A program made the position numbers and the translations under genes. A stretch of 64,000 bases of DNA from Variovorax soli NBRC 106424 (GTDB lineage Bacteria > Pseudomonadota > Gammaproteobacteria > Burkholderiales > Burkholderiaceae_C): assembly GCF_001591385.1 (NCBI RefSeq), contig NZ_BCUU01000007.1, positions 1 through 64,000 on the forward strand, given 5' to 3'. Shown one piece after another: positions 39,654 through 48,490 of the stretch. The notes beneath the pieces are model-generated. The model saw nothing but the letters and a program-made list of their open reading frames with translations. It did not search any database and had not been told where the DNA came from. The first letter of the stretch is position 1, and the number at the start of each line of letters is the position of its first letter.

Positions 39654-40673
39654 ATGGCGCTTCTCGAAATCAGCGACCTGCACGTGGAGTTCCCCACGCA
39701 AGGCGCAACCCTGCATGCGGTCGACGGCGTGAGCCTTTCGCTGGAGGAAGGCGAGGTGCTGGGCATCGTCGGCGAATCGGGCTCGGGCAAGAGCGTGACC
39801 ATGATGGCGCTCATGGGGCTCATCGCCTACCCGGGCCGCGTGCGCGCGCAGCACATGCGCTTTGCCGGCCACGACCTGCTGGGCATCTCCGACAGGCAGC
39901 GCCGCGAGCTGGTGGGCAAGGACGTGGCCATGATCTTCCAGGAGCCCACGACCAGCCTCAACCCCTGCTTCACCATCGGCTTCCAGCTGATGGAGACGCT
40001 GCGCCTGCACCTGCGCATGGACAAGCGCGCCGCTCAGCGCCGCGCCATCGAACTGCTGGAGCAGGTGGGCATCCCGGCCGCCTCCTCGCGGCTCGGCAGC
40101 TATCCGCACCAGCTCTCGGGCGGCATGAACCAGCGCGTGATGATCGCGATGGCCATTGCCTGCAACCCGCGCCTGCTGATCGCCGACGAACCGACCACCG
40201 CGCTCGACGTCACCATCCAGGCGCAGATCCTCGACCTGCTGCGCGACCTGCAGAAGCAGCGGGGCATGGCGCTGGTGCTCATCACGCACAACATGGGCGT
40301 GGTGGAGGAAATGGCGCAGCGCGTGGCGGTGATGTATGCCGGCCAGGTGATGGAGCAGCAGCCGGTGGATCGCCTCTTTGCCGCGCCCCAGCATCCCTAC
40401 ACCGAGGCGCTGCTTGCCGCCCTGCCCGACCGTGCGCCCGCGGACGGGCGGCTGGCCACCATCCCCGGCGTGGTGCCCGGTGCGCACGACCGCCCCGCCG
40501 GCTGCCTGTTCGCGCCGCGCTGTGCCTACGCCACCGAGCATTCGCGCGCGGTGCGCCCCCTGCTTCGCGACTGGCAGGGCGGGCAGGTGCGCTGCCATTA
40601 CCCCTTGGGCGATCCCCAGCGCAGCGACAACATCGTTCGCGACGGCCGCGTGGCGGTGGAGGCGGCGGAATGA
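39654..40673 (+). CDS. dppD: Dipeptide ABC transporter ATP-binding protein DppD
   Basis: A 339-residue ATPase. Walker A is GESGSGKSV, the signature [15 protein letters not shown], and Walker [13 protein letters not shown]. The oligopeptide-type C-terminal region, with a cysteine pair in [16 protein letters not shown], binds an iron-sulfur centre or metal in some relatives. It powers peptide uptake with DppF. It starts three bases after the dppC stop and overlaps dppF by 4 bp. Confidence 0.94.
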   Translation: MALLEISDLHVEFPTQGATLHAVDGVSLSLEEGEVLGIVGESGSGKSVTMMALMGLIAYPGRVRAQHMRFAGHDLLGISDRQRRELVGKDVAMIFQEPTTSLNPCFTIGFQLMETLRLHLRMDKRAAQRRAIELLEQVGIPAASSRLGSYPHQLSGGMNQRVMIAMAIACNPRLLIADEPTTALDVTIQAQILDLLRDLQKQRGMALVLITHNMGVVEEMAQRVAVMYAGQVMEQQPVDRLFAAPQHPYTEALLAALPDRAPADGRLATIPGVVPGAHDRPAGCLFAPRCAYATEHSRAVRPLLRDWQGGQVRCHYPLGDPQRSDNIVRDGRVAVEAAE

Positions 40674-41668
40674 GCCTGGTGCAGGACAACACCTTGACCC
40701 AACGTCCGGTGGGCGTGGTGGCGCAGGCCCGCGACCTCCAGCGCGTCTACAAGATCCGCCGCGGCCTCTTCAAGGAGCCCGCGGCGCTGCATGCGGTGGG
40801 CGGCGTCTCATTCACGCTGGAGGCCGGCAAGACGCTGGCCGTGGTGGGCGAGTCGGGCTGCGGCAAGTCCACGCTGGCGCGCATGGTGTCGCTCATCGAG
40901 TCGCCCAGCGCGGGCCAATTGGTGGTGGATGGGCATGACGTGGCCGTCATGGGAATGGCCGAGCGCCGCAACCTGCGCCGCGCCGTGCAGCTGGTGTTCC
41001 AGAACCCGTACGGTTCGCTCAACCCGCGCAAGAAGATCGGCGCCATCCTCGAGGCGCCGCTGGCCATCAACATGCCCTTCGACAAGGACGAGCGCAAGCG
41101 CCGCGTGCAGCAGATGCTCAGGCAGGTGGGCTTGCGTCCGGAGCATGCGGACCGCTATCCGCACATGTTCTCCGGCGGCCAGCGCCAGCGCATCGCGATT
41201 GCGCGCGCGCTCATGCTCAGCCCCAAGCTGGTGGTGGCCGACGAGCCGGTCTCGGCGCTGGACGTGTCGGTGCAGGCCCAGGTGCTGAACCTGCTGGCCG
41301 ACCTGCAGGCCGAGCTGGGCCTGGCCTACCTGTTCATCTCGCACGACCTGGGCGTGGTGCGGCACATTGCGCACGACGTGCTGGTGATGTACCTGGGCCA
41401 CGCGGTGGAGCAGGGGCCCAAGCAGCGCATCTTCGCGCGGCCGCTGCATCCCTACACGCAGGCACTGCTCGCGTCCACGCCTGGGCTGAGCAAGGAGCGC
41501 ATCGTGCTCAAGGGCGAGCTGCCATCGCCGCTCAACCCGCCGGCCGGCTGCGTGTTCAGCACGCGCTGCGCCCATGCGACCGAGCGGTGCCGGGCCGAGC
41601 GCCCGCTGCTGCGTGCCCTGGATGAACGGCTGGTGGCCTGCCACCATGCCGAAAAGTTTCTCCCCTGA
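40670..41668 (+). CDS. dppF: Dipeptide ABC transporter ATP-binding protein DppF
   Basis: A 332-residue ATPase. Walker A is GESGCGKST, the signature [15 protein letters not shown], and Walker [15 protein letters not shown]. The C-terminal oligopeptide-transporter extension has the cysteine set [16 protein letters not shown]. The N-terminus [15 protein letters not shown] is divergent, but [15 protein letters not shown] begins the domain. The start overlaps the dppD stop (ATGA). Confidence 0.94.
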   Translation: MSLVQDNTLTQRPVGVVAQARDLQRVYKIRRGLFKEPAALHAVGGVSFTLEAGKTLAVVGESGCGKSTLARMVSLIESPSAGQLVVDGHDVAVMGMAERRNLRRAVQLVFQNPYGSLNPRKKIGAILEAPLAINMPFDKDERKRRVQQMLRQVGLRPEHADRYPHMFSGGQRQRIAIARALMLSPKLVVADEPVSALDVSVQAQVLNLLADLQAELGLAYLFISHDLGVVRHIAHDVLVMYLGHAVEQGPKQRIFARPLHPYTQALLASTPGLSKERIVLKGELPSPLNPPAGCVFSTRCAHATERCRAERPLLRALDERLVACHHAEKFLP

Positions 41669-41698
41669 CCAACCCCTTCAAACGAAAAGGATTCGACC

Positions 41699-43324
41699 AT
41701 GAAATCCACCTCCAGCATCGCGCGGCGCGCACGGGTCGCCGCGTGGATCCTTCCTGCGGCGCTCGCGCTCACCGGCGTGGCCGCTTCGGCCAAGACACTG
41801 GTGTATTGCTCCGAAGGCAGCCCCGAGAACTTCTACCCCGGCGTGAACACCACCGGCACGTCCTTCGACGTGACGACCCAGGTGTACGACACCATCGTGC
41901 AGTTCGAGCGCGGGGGCACCAAGGTCGTGCCCGGCCTGGCGGAAAAGTGGGACATCTCGGCCGATGGCACCGAGTACACCTTCCACCTGCGCAAGGGCGT
42001 GAAGTGGCACACCACCAACAAGAACTTCAAGCCCACGCGCGACTTCAACGCCGACGACTTCATCTTCATGATCGAGCGGCAGTGGAAGGAGAACGATCCC
42101 TTCTTCCGCGTGACCAGCCCCAACCATTCGTACTTCAACGACATGGGCATGCCCAAGCTGCTCAAGACGGTGGACCGCATCGACGACCACACCGTCAAGA
42201 TCGTGCTGAACAAGCCCGAAGCGCCGTTCCTGGCCAACCTGGCCATGCAGTACGCGGGCATCCAGTCCAAGGAATATGCCATCGCGATGCTCAAGGCCGG
42301 CACGCCCGAGAAGGTGGACCAGGACCCGGTCGGCACCGGCCCGTTCTACCTGGTGCAGTACCAGAAGGACGCCATCGTGCGCTTCAAGGCCTTCCCGCAG
42401 TACTGGGGCGGCAAGGCCAAGATCGACGACCTGGTGTTCGCCATCACGCCCGACGCCTCGGTGCGCTGGGCCAAGCTGCAGAAGGGCGAGTGCCATGTCA
42501 TGCCGTACCCGAACCCGGCCGACCTGGACGCCATCCGCAAGGACCCGAACGTGAAGGTGCTGGAGCAGCCCGGCCTGAACGTGGGCTACCTGGCCTACAA
42601 CACCACGAAGAAGCCCTTCGACGATGTGCGCGTGCGCAAGGCCATCAACATGGCCATCAACAAGAAGGCCATCATCGACGGCGTCTACCTGACCGCCGGC
42701 GTGGCGGCCAAGAACCCGGTCCCGCCCACCATGTGGTCCTACAACGATGCGGTGAAGGACGACGCGTACAACCCGGAAGCCGCCAAGAAACTGCTGGCAG
42801 AGGCCGGCCACCCCAACGGCTTCACCACCGACCTGTGGGCCATGCCGGTGCAGCGCCCCTACAACCCCAACGCCAAGCGCATCGCCGAGCTGATGCAGGC
42901 GGACCTGGCCAAGGTGGGCGTGAAGGCCGAGATCAAGACCTTCGAGTGGGGCGAGTACCGCAAGCGCATGCAGGCCGGCGAACACCAGATGGGCATGCTG
43001 GGCTGGACCGGCGACAACGGCGATCCGGACAACTTCCTCTACACGCTGCTGGGCTGCGCCTCGGCCCAGTCGGCCAGCGGCTCCAACGTGGCCAAGTTCT
43101 GCTACCAGCCCTATGAAGACCTGGTGGTGAAGGCCAAGAGCGCGCCCAAGCAGGCCGACCGCGACGCCCTCTACAAGAAGGCGCAGCTCATCTTCAAGGA
43201 GCAGGCGCCCTGGTTCACCATCGCGCACGCGGTGCAGCTCAAGCCGGTGCGCAACGAAGTCATCGACTTCAAGCTCAGCCCCTTCGGGCGCCACACCTTC
43301 TACGGCGTGGACATCAAGCAGTAA
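41699..43324 (+). CDS. dppA: Periplasmic dipeptide-binding protein DppA
   Basis: A 541-residue solute-binding protein of the SBP_bac_5 family. A signal peptide (about 1-30, ending AASA) precedes [17 protein letters not shown]. Typical DppA features include [38 protein letters not shown], the [25 protein letters not shown] segment and LGCASA...CYQPYEDLV. It captures di- and oligopeptides in the periplasm. Here it is the last gene of the operon, although it is usually first. AAAAGG precedes the ATG, and a strong terminator follows. Confidence 0.94.
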   Translation: MKSTSSIARRARVAAWILPAALALTGVAASAKTLVYCSEGSPENFYPGVNTTGTSFDVTTQVYDTIVQFERGGTKVVPGLAEKWDISADGTEYTFHLRKGVKWHTTNKNFKPTRDFNADDFIFMIERQWKENDPFFRVTSPNHSYFNDMGMPKLLKTVDRIDDHTVKIVLNKPEAPFLANLAMQYAGIQSKEYAIAMLKAGTPEKVDQDPVGTGPFYLVQYQKDAIVRFKAFPQYWGGKAKIDDLVFAITPDASVRWAKLQKGECHVMPYPNPADLDAIRKDPNVKVLEQPGLNVGYLAYNTTKKPFDDVRVRKAINMAINKKAIIDGVYLTAGVAAKNPVPPTMWSYNDAVKDDAYNPEAAKKLLAEAGHPNGFTTDLWAMPVQRPYNPNAKRIAELMQADLAKVGVKAEIKTFEWGEYRKRMQAGEHQMGMLGWTGDNGDPDNFLYTLLGCASAQSASGSNVAKFCYQPYEDLVVKAKSAPKQADRDALYKKAQLIFKEQAPWFTIAHAVQLKPVRNEVIDFKLSPFGRHTFYGVDIKQ

Positions 43325-43344
43325 GCTGCGCGATTGGCAACAAG

Positions 43345-43368
43345 GGGCCGGCCTGTGCCGGCCCTTTT
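43345..43368 (+). terminator. Intrinsic terminator after the dpp operon
   Basis: Stem GGGCCGGC (43345-43352), loop CTGT, stem GCCGGCCC (43357-43364), then TTTT. It lies 20 bp after the dppA stop. Confidence 0.88.
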
Positions 43369-43394
43369 CATTTGGCGCAGGAGGACATGCGAAC

Positions 43395-44153
43395 ATGACG
43401 ACCGGCATCCTGAGCGCGATGGCGCAGGAGCAGACAGGCCTCGCGGCGCACCTGCGGGACCTGCGCACGGAGCGCTACGCAGGCCGCGAATTCCAGGTCG
43501 GGCGCTGGCAGGGCCGCGAGGTGGTGCTCGCCCTGTCGCGCATCGGCAAGGTGGCGGCCGCCACGACGGCGGCGGCGCTGATCGAGCGCTTCGGCGTCTC
43601 GCGCATCGTGTTCACCGGCGTGGCGGGCGGCCTGCATCCGTCGGTGCGCGTGGGCGACACCGTGATCGGCACCGAGTTCGTGCAGCACGACATGGATGCC
43701 TCGCCCATCTTCCCCCGCTACGAAGTGCCCTTGTACGGACGCTCGCGCTTCCTGGCCGACAGCGTGCTGGCCGAATGCCTCGCGCAGGCGGCGCAAGCGG
43801 CGCTGCAGGACGGCGCCGTGCTGGACGAGGCCACCCGCATGCGCTTTGGCTTGCCTGATTCGCAGCGCGTTCACCACGGCCTCATCGCCAGCGGCGACCG
43901 CTTCGTCTCGCGTGCCGAAGAGGCGGCCCAGCTTCGGGCCGCCTTGCCTGAGGCCATGGCAGTGGAGATGGAGGCTGCCGCGGTGGCGCAGGTCTGCCAC
44001 GACCATGGCGTTCCCTTTGCGGCCGTGCGCAATATCTCGGACCGGGCCGACGACCAGGCGCATGTGGACTTCGGCGCCTACATCGAGGACGTGGCCGGCC
44101 GCCAGGCGCGCGCCTTGATCGCAGCGCTGCTGCCGCTGCTGCCGTCGCCATGA
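43395..44153 (+). CDS. mtnN: 5'-methylthioadenosine/S-adenosylhomocysteine nucleosidase
   Basis: A 252-residue nucleosidase of the PNP/UDP family that cleaves adenine from methylthioadenosine and S-adenosylhomocysteine, by-products of methylation and polyamine synthesis. Features are [10 protein letters not shown] at the start, [37 protein letters not shown] and [12 protein letters not shown], which carries the catalytic aspartate. It is slightly longer than the E. coli enzyme because of an insert around [18 protein letters not shown] sequence (about 150-165). Its stop overlaps the MOSC gene start (ATGA). Confidence 0.9.
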   Translation: MTTGILSAMAQEQTGLAAHLRDLRTERYAGREFQVGRWQGREVVLALSRIGKVAAATTAAALIERFGVSRIVFTGVAGGLHPSVRVGDTVIGTEFVQHDMDASPIFPRYEVPLYGRSRFLADSVLAECLAQAAQAALQDGAVLDEATRMRFGLPDSQRVHHGLIASGDRFVSRAEEAAQLRAALPEAMAVEMEAAAVAQVCHDHGVPFAAVRNISDRADDQAHVDFGAYIEDVAGRQARALIAALLPLLPSP

Positions 44154-44692
44154 GCGCGGAGGGCGGGTTGCGCGACCTCACGCGCCGGTTCGCGCGGGAC
44201 GGGCGGCTGGAGGCGATCTGGCTGCGTCCGGCGCGAGGGGTTGCAATGCACGGCGTTGCCGAAGTCCTCGCGCTGCCTGGCCGCGGGCTCGAGGGCGACC
44301 GCGCCGCGCAGTCCAGGGCCGAAGGCGGAAAGCGCCAGGTCACGCTGATCCAGGCGGAGCACCTGCCGGTCGTGGCCGCGTTGTGCGGCCACGGCGAAGT
44401 CCGCGCCGAGCAGTTGCGGCGCAACCTGGTCGTGTCGGGCCTGAACCTGCTGGCCGCCCGCTCGCTCTTTCCCGACCGGCCTCTGCGGCTGGCCATCGGC
44501 GGCGAGGTGCTGCTCGAAGTCAGCGGGCCGTGCGAGCCCTGCTCCCGCATGGAGGCCACGCTGGGTGCCGGCGGCTACAACGCCATGCGCGGACACGGCG
44601 GCGTGACGGCGCGGGTGCTGCAGGGCGGCCGCTTGCGGGTCGGCGACATCGTGCAGGTCCGCGGGGCCGCTGCCGAGGCCCCGATGGTTTGA
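44150..44692 (+). CDS. MOSC domain-containing protein
   Basis: A 180-residue protein made almost wholly of a MOSC domain, the fold shared with Moco sulfurase C-terminal regions and YiiM/YcbX. Visible parts are [38 protein letters not shown] and [17 protein letters not shown], the last containing the cysteine of the SGPCEPC motif thought to bind sulfur or the molybdenum cofactor. It is cotranslated with the nucleosidase and lies 65 bp before a molybdopterin enzyme subunit, so a role in molybdenum-cofactor sulfur chemistry for that enzyme is plausible. Confidence 0.85.
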   Translation: MSAEGGLRDLTRRFARDGRLEAIWLRPARGVAMHGVAEVLALPGRGLEGDRAAQSRAEGGKRQVTLIQAEHLPVVAALCGHGEVRAEQLRRNLVVSGLNLLAARSLFPDRPLRLAIGGEVLLEVSGPCEPCSRMEATLGAGGYNAMRGHGGVTARVLQGGRLRVGDIVQVRGAAAEAPMV

Positions 44693-44757
44693 CGCACGCA
44701 CGAGCCAGCCAACACAATGCATCAGCACCTGTCCAATCACCTCACGAGGCCAGTCAC

Positions 44758-47106
44758 TTGAGCGCAAATTCCAACCGCAACCCGCCCGAGGCCATGCGCT
44801 TCGGCAGCGGCCAGGCCGTCAAGCGCCTGGAAGACGAGCAGCTTCTTACCGGCCGCGGCCGCTACACCGACGACCTGAGCCAGCCGGGGCAACTGCACGT
44901 GGCCTTCCTGCGCTCGCCCTATCCGCATGCCCGCATCGTCGGCATCGACACCGCCGGCGCCGCCGCCATGCCCGGCGTGGCGCGGGTGCTGACCGGCGCC
45001 GATCTGGTGGCCGCCGGCGTGCAGCCCATTCCCGGCGTCGCCGGCTTCAGGCGGCCCGACGGAAAGCCTGCCCGCGGCCCGGATCGCCGTGCGCTGGCGC
45101 ATGAACGCGTGCGCTTCGTCGGCGAGCCCGTGGCGGCCGTGCTGGCAGACACCCTCCAGCAGGCGCGCGATGCCGCCGAGGCGGTCTTTGTCGACTACGA
45201 GGAACTGCCCATGGTCGCGACGGTTCCTGCCGCCCTGGCCGAGGGCGCGCCGGTGCTCAGCGAAGACGCCGCGCCGGGCAACATCTGCGCCGAGATGCGC
45301 CATGGCGACGCAAAGGCGGCCGAGGCCGCCTTTGCGCAGGCCGCGCACGTGGTGCGCCTGCAGATCCAGAACCAGCGGCTGGCGGCGGTCACGCTCGAGC
45401 CGCGCGCCATCCTGGCCGCGCCGGAGGCCCCGGGCAGCAGCCGGACGGTGATCCAGATGAGCACCCAGATGCCCACCGGCGTACGCGACACGCTGGCGGC
45501 CATGCTGGGCATCGAGAACACCGAGGTGCGCGTGCTGGTGAGCGACGTGGGCGGCGGCTTCGGCATGAAGACCGGCCTGTACCCCGAAGACGCCGTGGTG
45601 GGCTTCGCCGCCCGCGAACTCAAGCGCCCGGTAAAGTGGATCGCCGACCGCAGCGAGGAATTCCTGGCCACCACGCACGGGCGCGATGTGGACGTGAATG
45701 CCGAGATGGCGCTGGCGGCGGACGGCCGCATCCTGGCGCTGCGGCTGCATTCGCAGGCCAACGTGGGCGCCTATCCCACCGGCGCCGGCGTGGCCATCCA
45801 GCTGCTGATCGGGCCCTGGGTGCAGACCAGCGTCTACGACATCCAGACCATCGACTTCCGCTTCCAGGCCGTGCTCACCAACACGGCGCCCACCGGCGCG
45901 TACCGCGGCGCGGGCCGCCCCGAAGCCATCTTCAACATGGAGCGCCTCATGGACGAGGCCGCGCGCCAGACCGGCATCGACCGCATCCAGCTGCGCCGCC
46001 GCAACTTCGTGCGGCCCGAGCAGATGCCCTACACCAACCCCATGGCGCAGGTGTACGACAGCGGCCGTTTCGAGCATGTGATGGACCAGGGCCTGGCACT
46101 GGCCGACTGGAACGGCTTCGATGCGCGCGCCGCGCAATCGGCGCAGCGCGGCCTCGTGCGCGGCCTGGGCATTGCGACCTTTCTCGAATGGACCGGCGGC
46201 AATGCGCTGCAGGAAAGCGTCACCGTGTCGGTGCTGGCCGATGAAGGCGTGGTGGAGGTGTTCTCCGCCGTCAACGCCATGGGGCAGGGCATTGCCACTT
46301 CTCTCACGCAGCTGGTGGTGGACGTGTTCGGCGTGCCCATCGAGCAGGTGCGCGTGGTGCTCGGCGACACCGACCGCGGCAACGGCTTCGGCAGCGCAGG
46401 CTCGCGTTCGCTCTTCACCGGCGGCTCCGCGCTGCACGAGGGCGCCGAGCGCACCATCGAGCATGCGCGCGGCCTGGCGGCCAAGGAGCTGGAGGCGGCG
46501 GCCGACGACATCGACTATGTGCAAGGCCGCTTCTCGGTGAAGGGCACCGATCTTTCCATCGGCCTCTTCGACCTTGCGGGCAAGCAGAGCGGCCAGCGCA
46601 TCGTGGTCGATTCCAGCACCACCGTGGGCGGCCCCAGCTGGCCCAACGGCTGCCACATCTGCGAAGTGGAACTCGACCCGGCCACCGGCGAGGTGGACGT
46701 GGTGGCCTATGCCTCGGTGAACGACGTGGGCACGGTGGTCAACCCCATGATCGTGCGCGGCCAGCTGGACGGCGGTGCCGTGCAGGGCCTGGGCCAGGCC
46801 CTGGTCGAGCAGATCGCCTACGACCCCGAGACCGGCCAGCTGCTCACCGGCAGCCTCATGGACTACGCCCTGCCCCGCGCCGTGAAGGCCCCGCCCTTCG
46901 TCACCGAAATGGACACCAGCACCCCGTGCCTCACCAATCCCCTGGGCGTGAAAGGCGTGGGCGAACTGGGCACCATCGGCGCCACCCCATCGGTCGTCAA
47001 CGCCGTCGCCGACGCCTTCACCCGCGCCGGCCACCCCGACAAGGCCCCAAAGCTGCAAATGCCCCTGACCCCCGCCAAGCTCTGGCAACTCCTCCAGCCG
47101 AATTAG
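44758..47106 (+). CDS. Xanthine dehydrogenase/CO dehydrogenase-family molybdopterin-binding subunit (CoxL-like, form II), without partner genes
   Basis: A 782-residue large subunit of a molybdenum hydroxylase. The N-terminal aldehyde-oxidase hammerhead domain (VKRLEDEQLLTGRGRYTDDL) is followed by Mo-pterin domains. The active-site loop AYRGAGRPEA marks form II, not true CO dehydrogenase (AYRCSFR). The catalytic glutamate is in KGVGELGTIGATPSV near the end. I start at TTG 44758, which has GAGG 8 bases upstream; the ATG 12 codons later has its GAGG too close. The usual FAD and 2Fe-2S subunit genes are missing on both sides. It probably oxidises an aldehyde or N-heterocycle; the substrate is unknown. 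Confidence 0.88.
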   Translation: MSANSNRNPPEAMRFGSGQAVKRLEDEQLLTGRGRYTDDLSQPGQLHVAFLRSPYPHARIVGIDTAGAAAMPGVARVLTGADLVAAGVQPIPGVAGFRRPDGKPARGPDRRALAHERVRFVGEPVAAVLADTLQQARDAAEAVFVDYEELPMVATVPAALAEGAPVLSEDAAPGNICAEMRHGDAKAAEAAFAQAAHVVRLQIQNQRLAAVTLEPRAILAAPEAPGSSRTVIQMSTQMPTGVRDTLAAMLGIENTEVRVLVSDVGGGFGMKTGLYPEDAVVGFAARELKRPVKWIADRSEEFLATTHGRDVDVNAEMALAADGRILALRLHSQANVGAYPTGAGVAIQLLIGPWVQTSVYDIQTIDFRFQAVLTNTAPTGAYRGAGRPEAIFNMERLMDEAARQTGIDRIQLRRRNFVRPEQMPYTNPMAQVYDSGRFEHVMDQGLALADWNGFDARAAQSAQRGLVRGLGIATFLEWTGGNALQESVTVSVLADEGVVEVFSAVNAMGQGIATSLTQLVVDVFGVPIEQVRVVLGDTDRGNGFGSAGSRSLFTGGSALHEGAERTIEHARGLAAKELEAAADDIDYVQGRFSVKGTDLSIGLFDLAGKQSGQRIVVDSSTTVGGPSWPNGCHICEVELDPATGEVDVVAYASVNDVGTVVNPMIVRGQLDGGAVQGLGQALVEQIAYDPETGQLLTGSLMDYALPRAVKAPPFVTEMDTSTPCLTNPLGVKGVGELGTIGATPSVVNAVADAFTRAGHPDKAPKLQMPLTPAKLWQLLQPN

Positions 47107-47238
47107 AGGCAAAGCGAAGCGAGCCGAATCAACCCAGCAACGCACCGGGGAACCGGCTTTGCCGGGCCCCAGGTGTGGCCTCCCCCACGGGGGGTGGCGA
47201 ATTACACGTAGCGAAGCGAAGTGAAAAGCCGGGGGGCT

Positions 47239-48228
47239 CTACTTCAACCAGCCGCGCCGCCGGAAGTACCACATCGGCACCAGCGCGCTGGCCGTCATCA
47301 GCAGGAGCACGAAGGGATAGGCCCCGGCCCCCAGCTCCGCCACCTCCGGAATCTGCATGTTCATCCCGTAGATGCTGGCGATCAGCGTCGGCGGCAGCAG
47401 CGCCACGCTGGCCACCGAGAAGATCTTGATGGTCTTGTTCTGGTTGATGTTGATGAAGCCGACCGTGGCGTCCATCAGGAAGTTGATCTTGTCGAACAGG
47501 AAGGCCGTGTGGTTGTCCAGCGACTCGATGTCGCGCAGGATCTGTCGCGCCTCCTCGAACTGCTCGGCGTTGAGCATGCGGCTGCGCATCATGAAGCTCA
47601 CCGCGCGGCGCGTGTCCATCACGTTGCGGCGGATGCGGCCGTTCAGGTCTTCCTGCCGGGCGATCAGGCCCAGCACCTCGCCGGCCAGCTCGTCGCTCAC
47701 GTCGCCCTTGAGCACCTTCTTGCCGGCCAGCTCCAGCTCGTCGTAGATGTCCTCCAGCGTGTCGGCCGAATATTCGGCGTCGGCGTCGAAGAGCTTGAGC
47801 AGCACTTCCTTGGCGTCCTCGATCAGGCCGGGTGCGCGGCGCGCCCGCAGGCGCAGCAGCCGGAACACCGGCACGTCCTCGTCGTGGATCGTGAAAAGCA
47901 CGCCGCGGCTGCGCAGCTCGGTGTTGTGCTGGTTCAGGATGAAGGCCACGCGCACCGAGCGGGGGTCGTCCTCGTCGGCGATCAGGAAGTCGGAGCGGAT
48001 GTGCAGCTCGCCGTTGTCTTCTTCGTAGAAGCGCGCCGACTCCTCGATGTCCTCGTCCATCGCGTCTTCCGGAATGGACAGGCCGTAGTACTGCTTGACC
48101 CAGCGCTTTTCTTCCAAGGTGGGCGACTCGAGGTCGACCCAGATGGGCTGGAACTTGGAGAGCTCCTCCAGCGCCTCGATTTCTTCCTGGACGAGGCGCC
48201 CGTTGGCGAGCGTGAAGATGTTGAGCAT
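47239..48228 (-). CDS. corA: Magnesium/cobalt transport protein CorA
   Basis: A 329-residue divalent-metal channel. A long cytoplasmic domain with the stalk helix precedes two C-terminal membrane spans, and the signature YGMN (in IASIYGMNMQIPEV) sits between them. The C-terminus is basic (YFRRRGWLK). It works as a pentamer for Mg2+ uptake. The ATG at 48228 follows GGGAGTGA, a good site; a longer frame to 48306 has no support. It is transcribed away from the helicase gene across 262 bp. The 132 bp between this gene and the CoxL stop contain no gene, only GC-rich repeat-like sequence. Confidence 0.94.
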   Translation of the reverse strand: MLNIFTLANGRLVQEEIEALEELSKFQPIWVDLESPTLEEKRWVKQYYGLSIPEDAMDEDIEESARFYEEDNGELHIRSDFLIADEDDPRSVRVAFILNQHNTELRSRGVLFTIHDEDVPVFRLLRLRARRAPGLIEDAKEVLLKLFDADAEYSADTLEDIYDELELAGKKVLKGDVSDELAGEVLGLIARQEDLNGRIRRNVMDTRRAVSFMMRSRMLNAEQFEEARQILRDIESLDNHTAFLFDKINFLMDATVGFININQNKTIKIFSVASVALLPPTLIASIYGMNMQIPEVAELGAGAYPFVLLLMTASALVPMWYFRRRGWLK

Positions 48229-48490
48229 GGGCTCACTCCCTTGATGGAACCGTCTGATGGATGGGGGGAAGGTGTGGGGCGCTTTCAACCGTCCCCCGGC
48301 ACCCATCGCGTTGATCCGATGGCCGTCAGCAGGGAGTTGAAAGCTGCCGAGGCTGGCAGATTTCCAAGGCCGTAACTCCTGTAAAAAAACGACGGGCGCG
48401 ATTATGTCATTGCTCCCCGCGCCGGACTTTCGGCGGTCGGCGGCCGTGGGTAGTGGGCTGGATGGATGTACAGTTCATGCCGTGAGCGCC

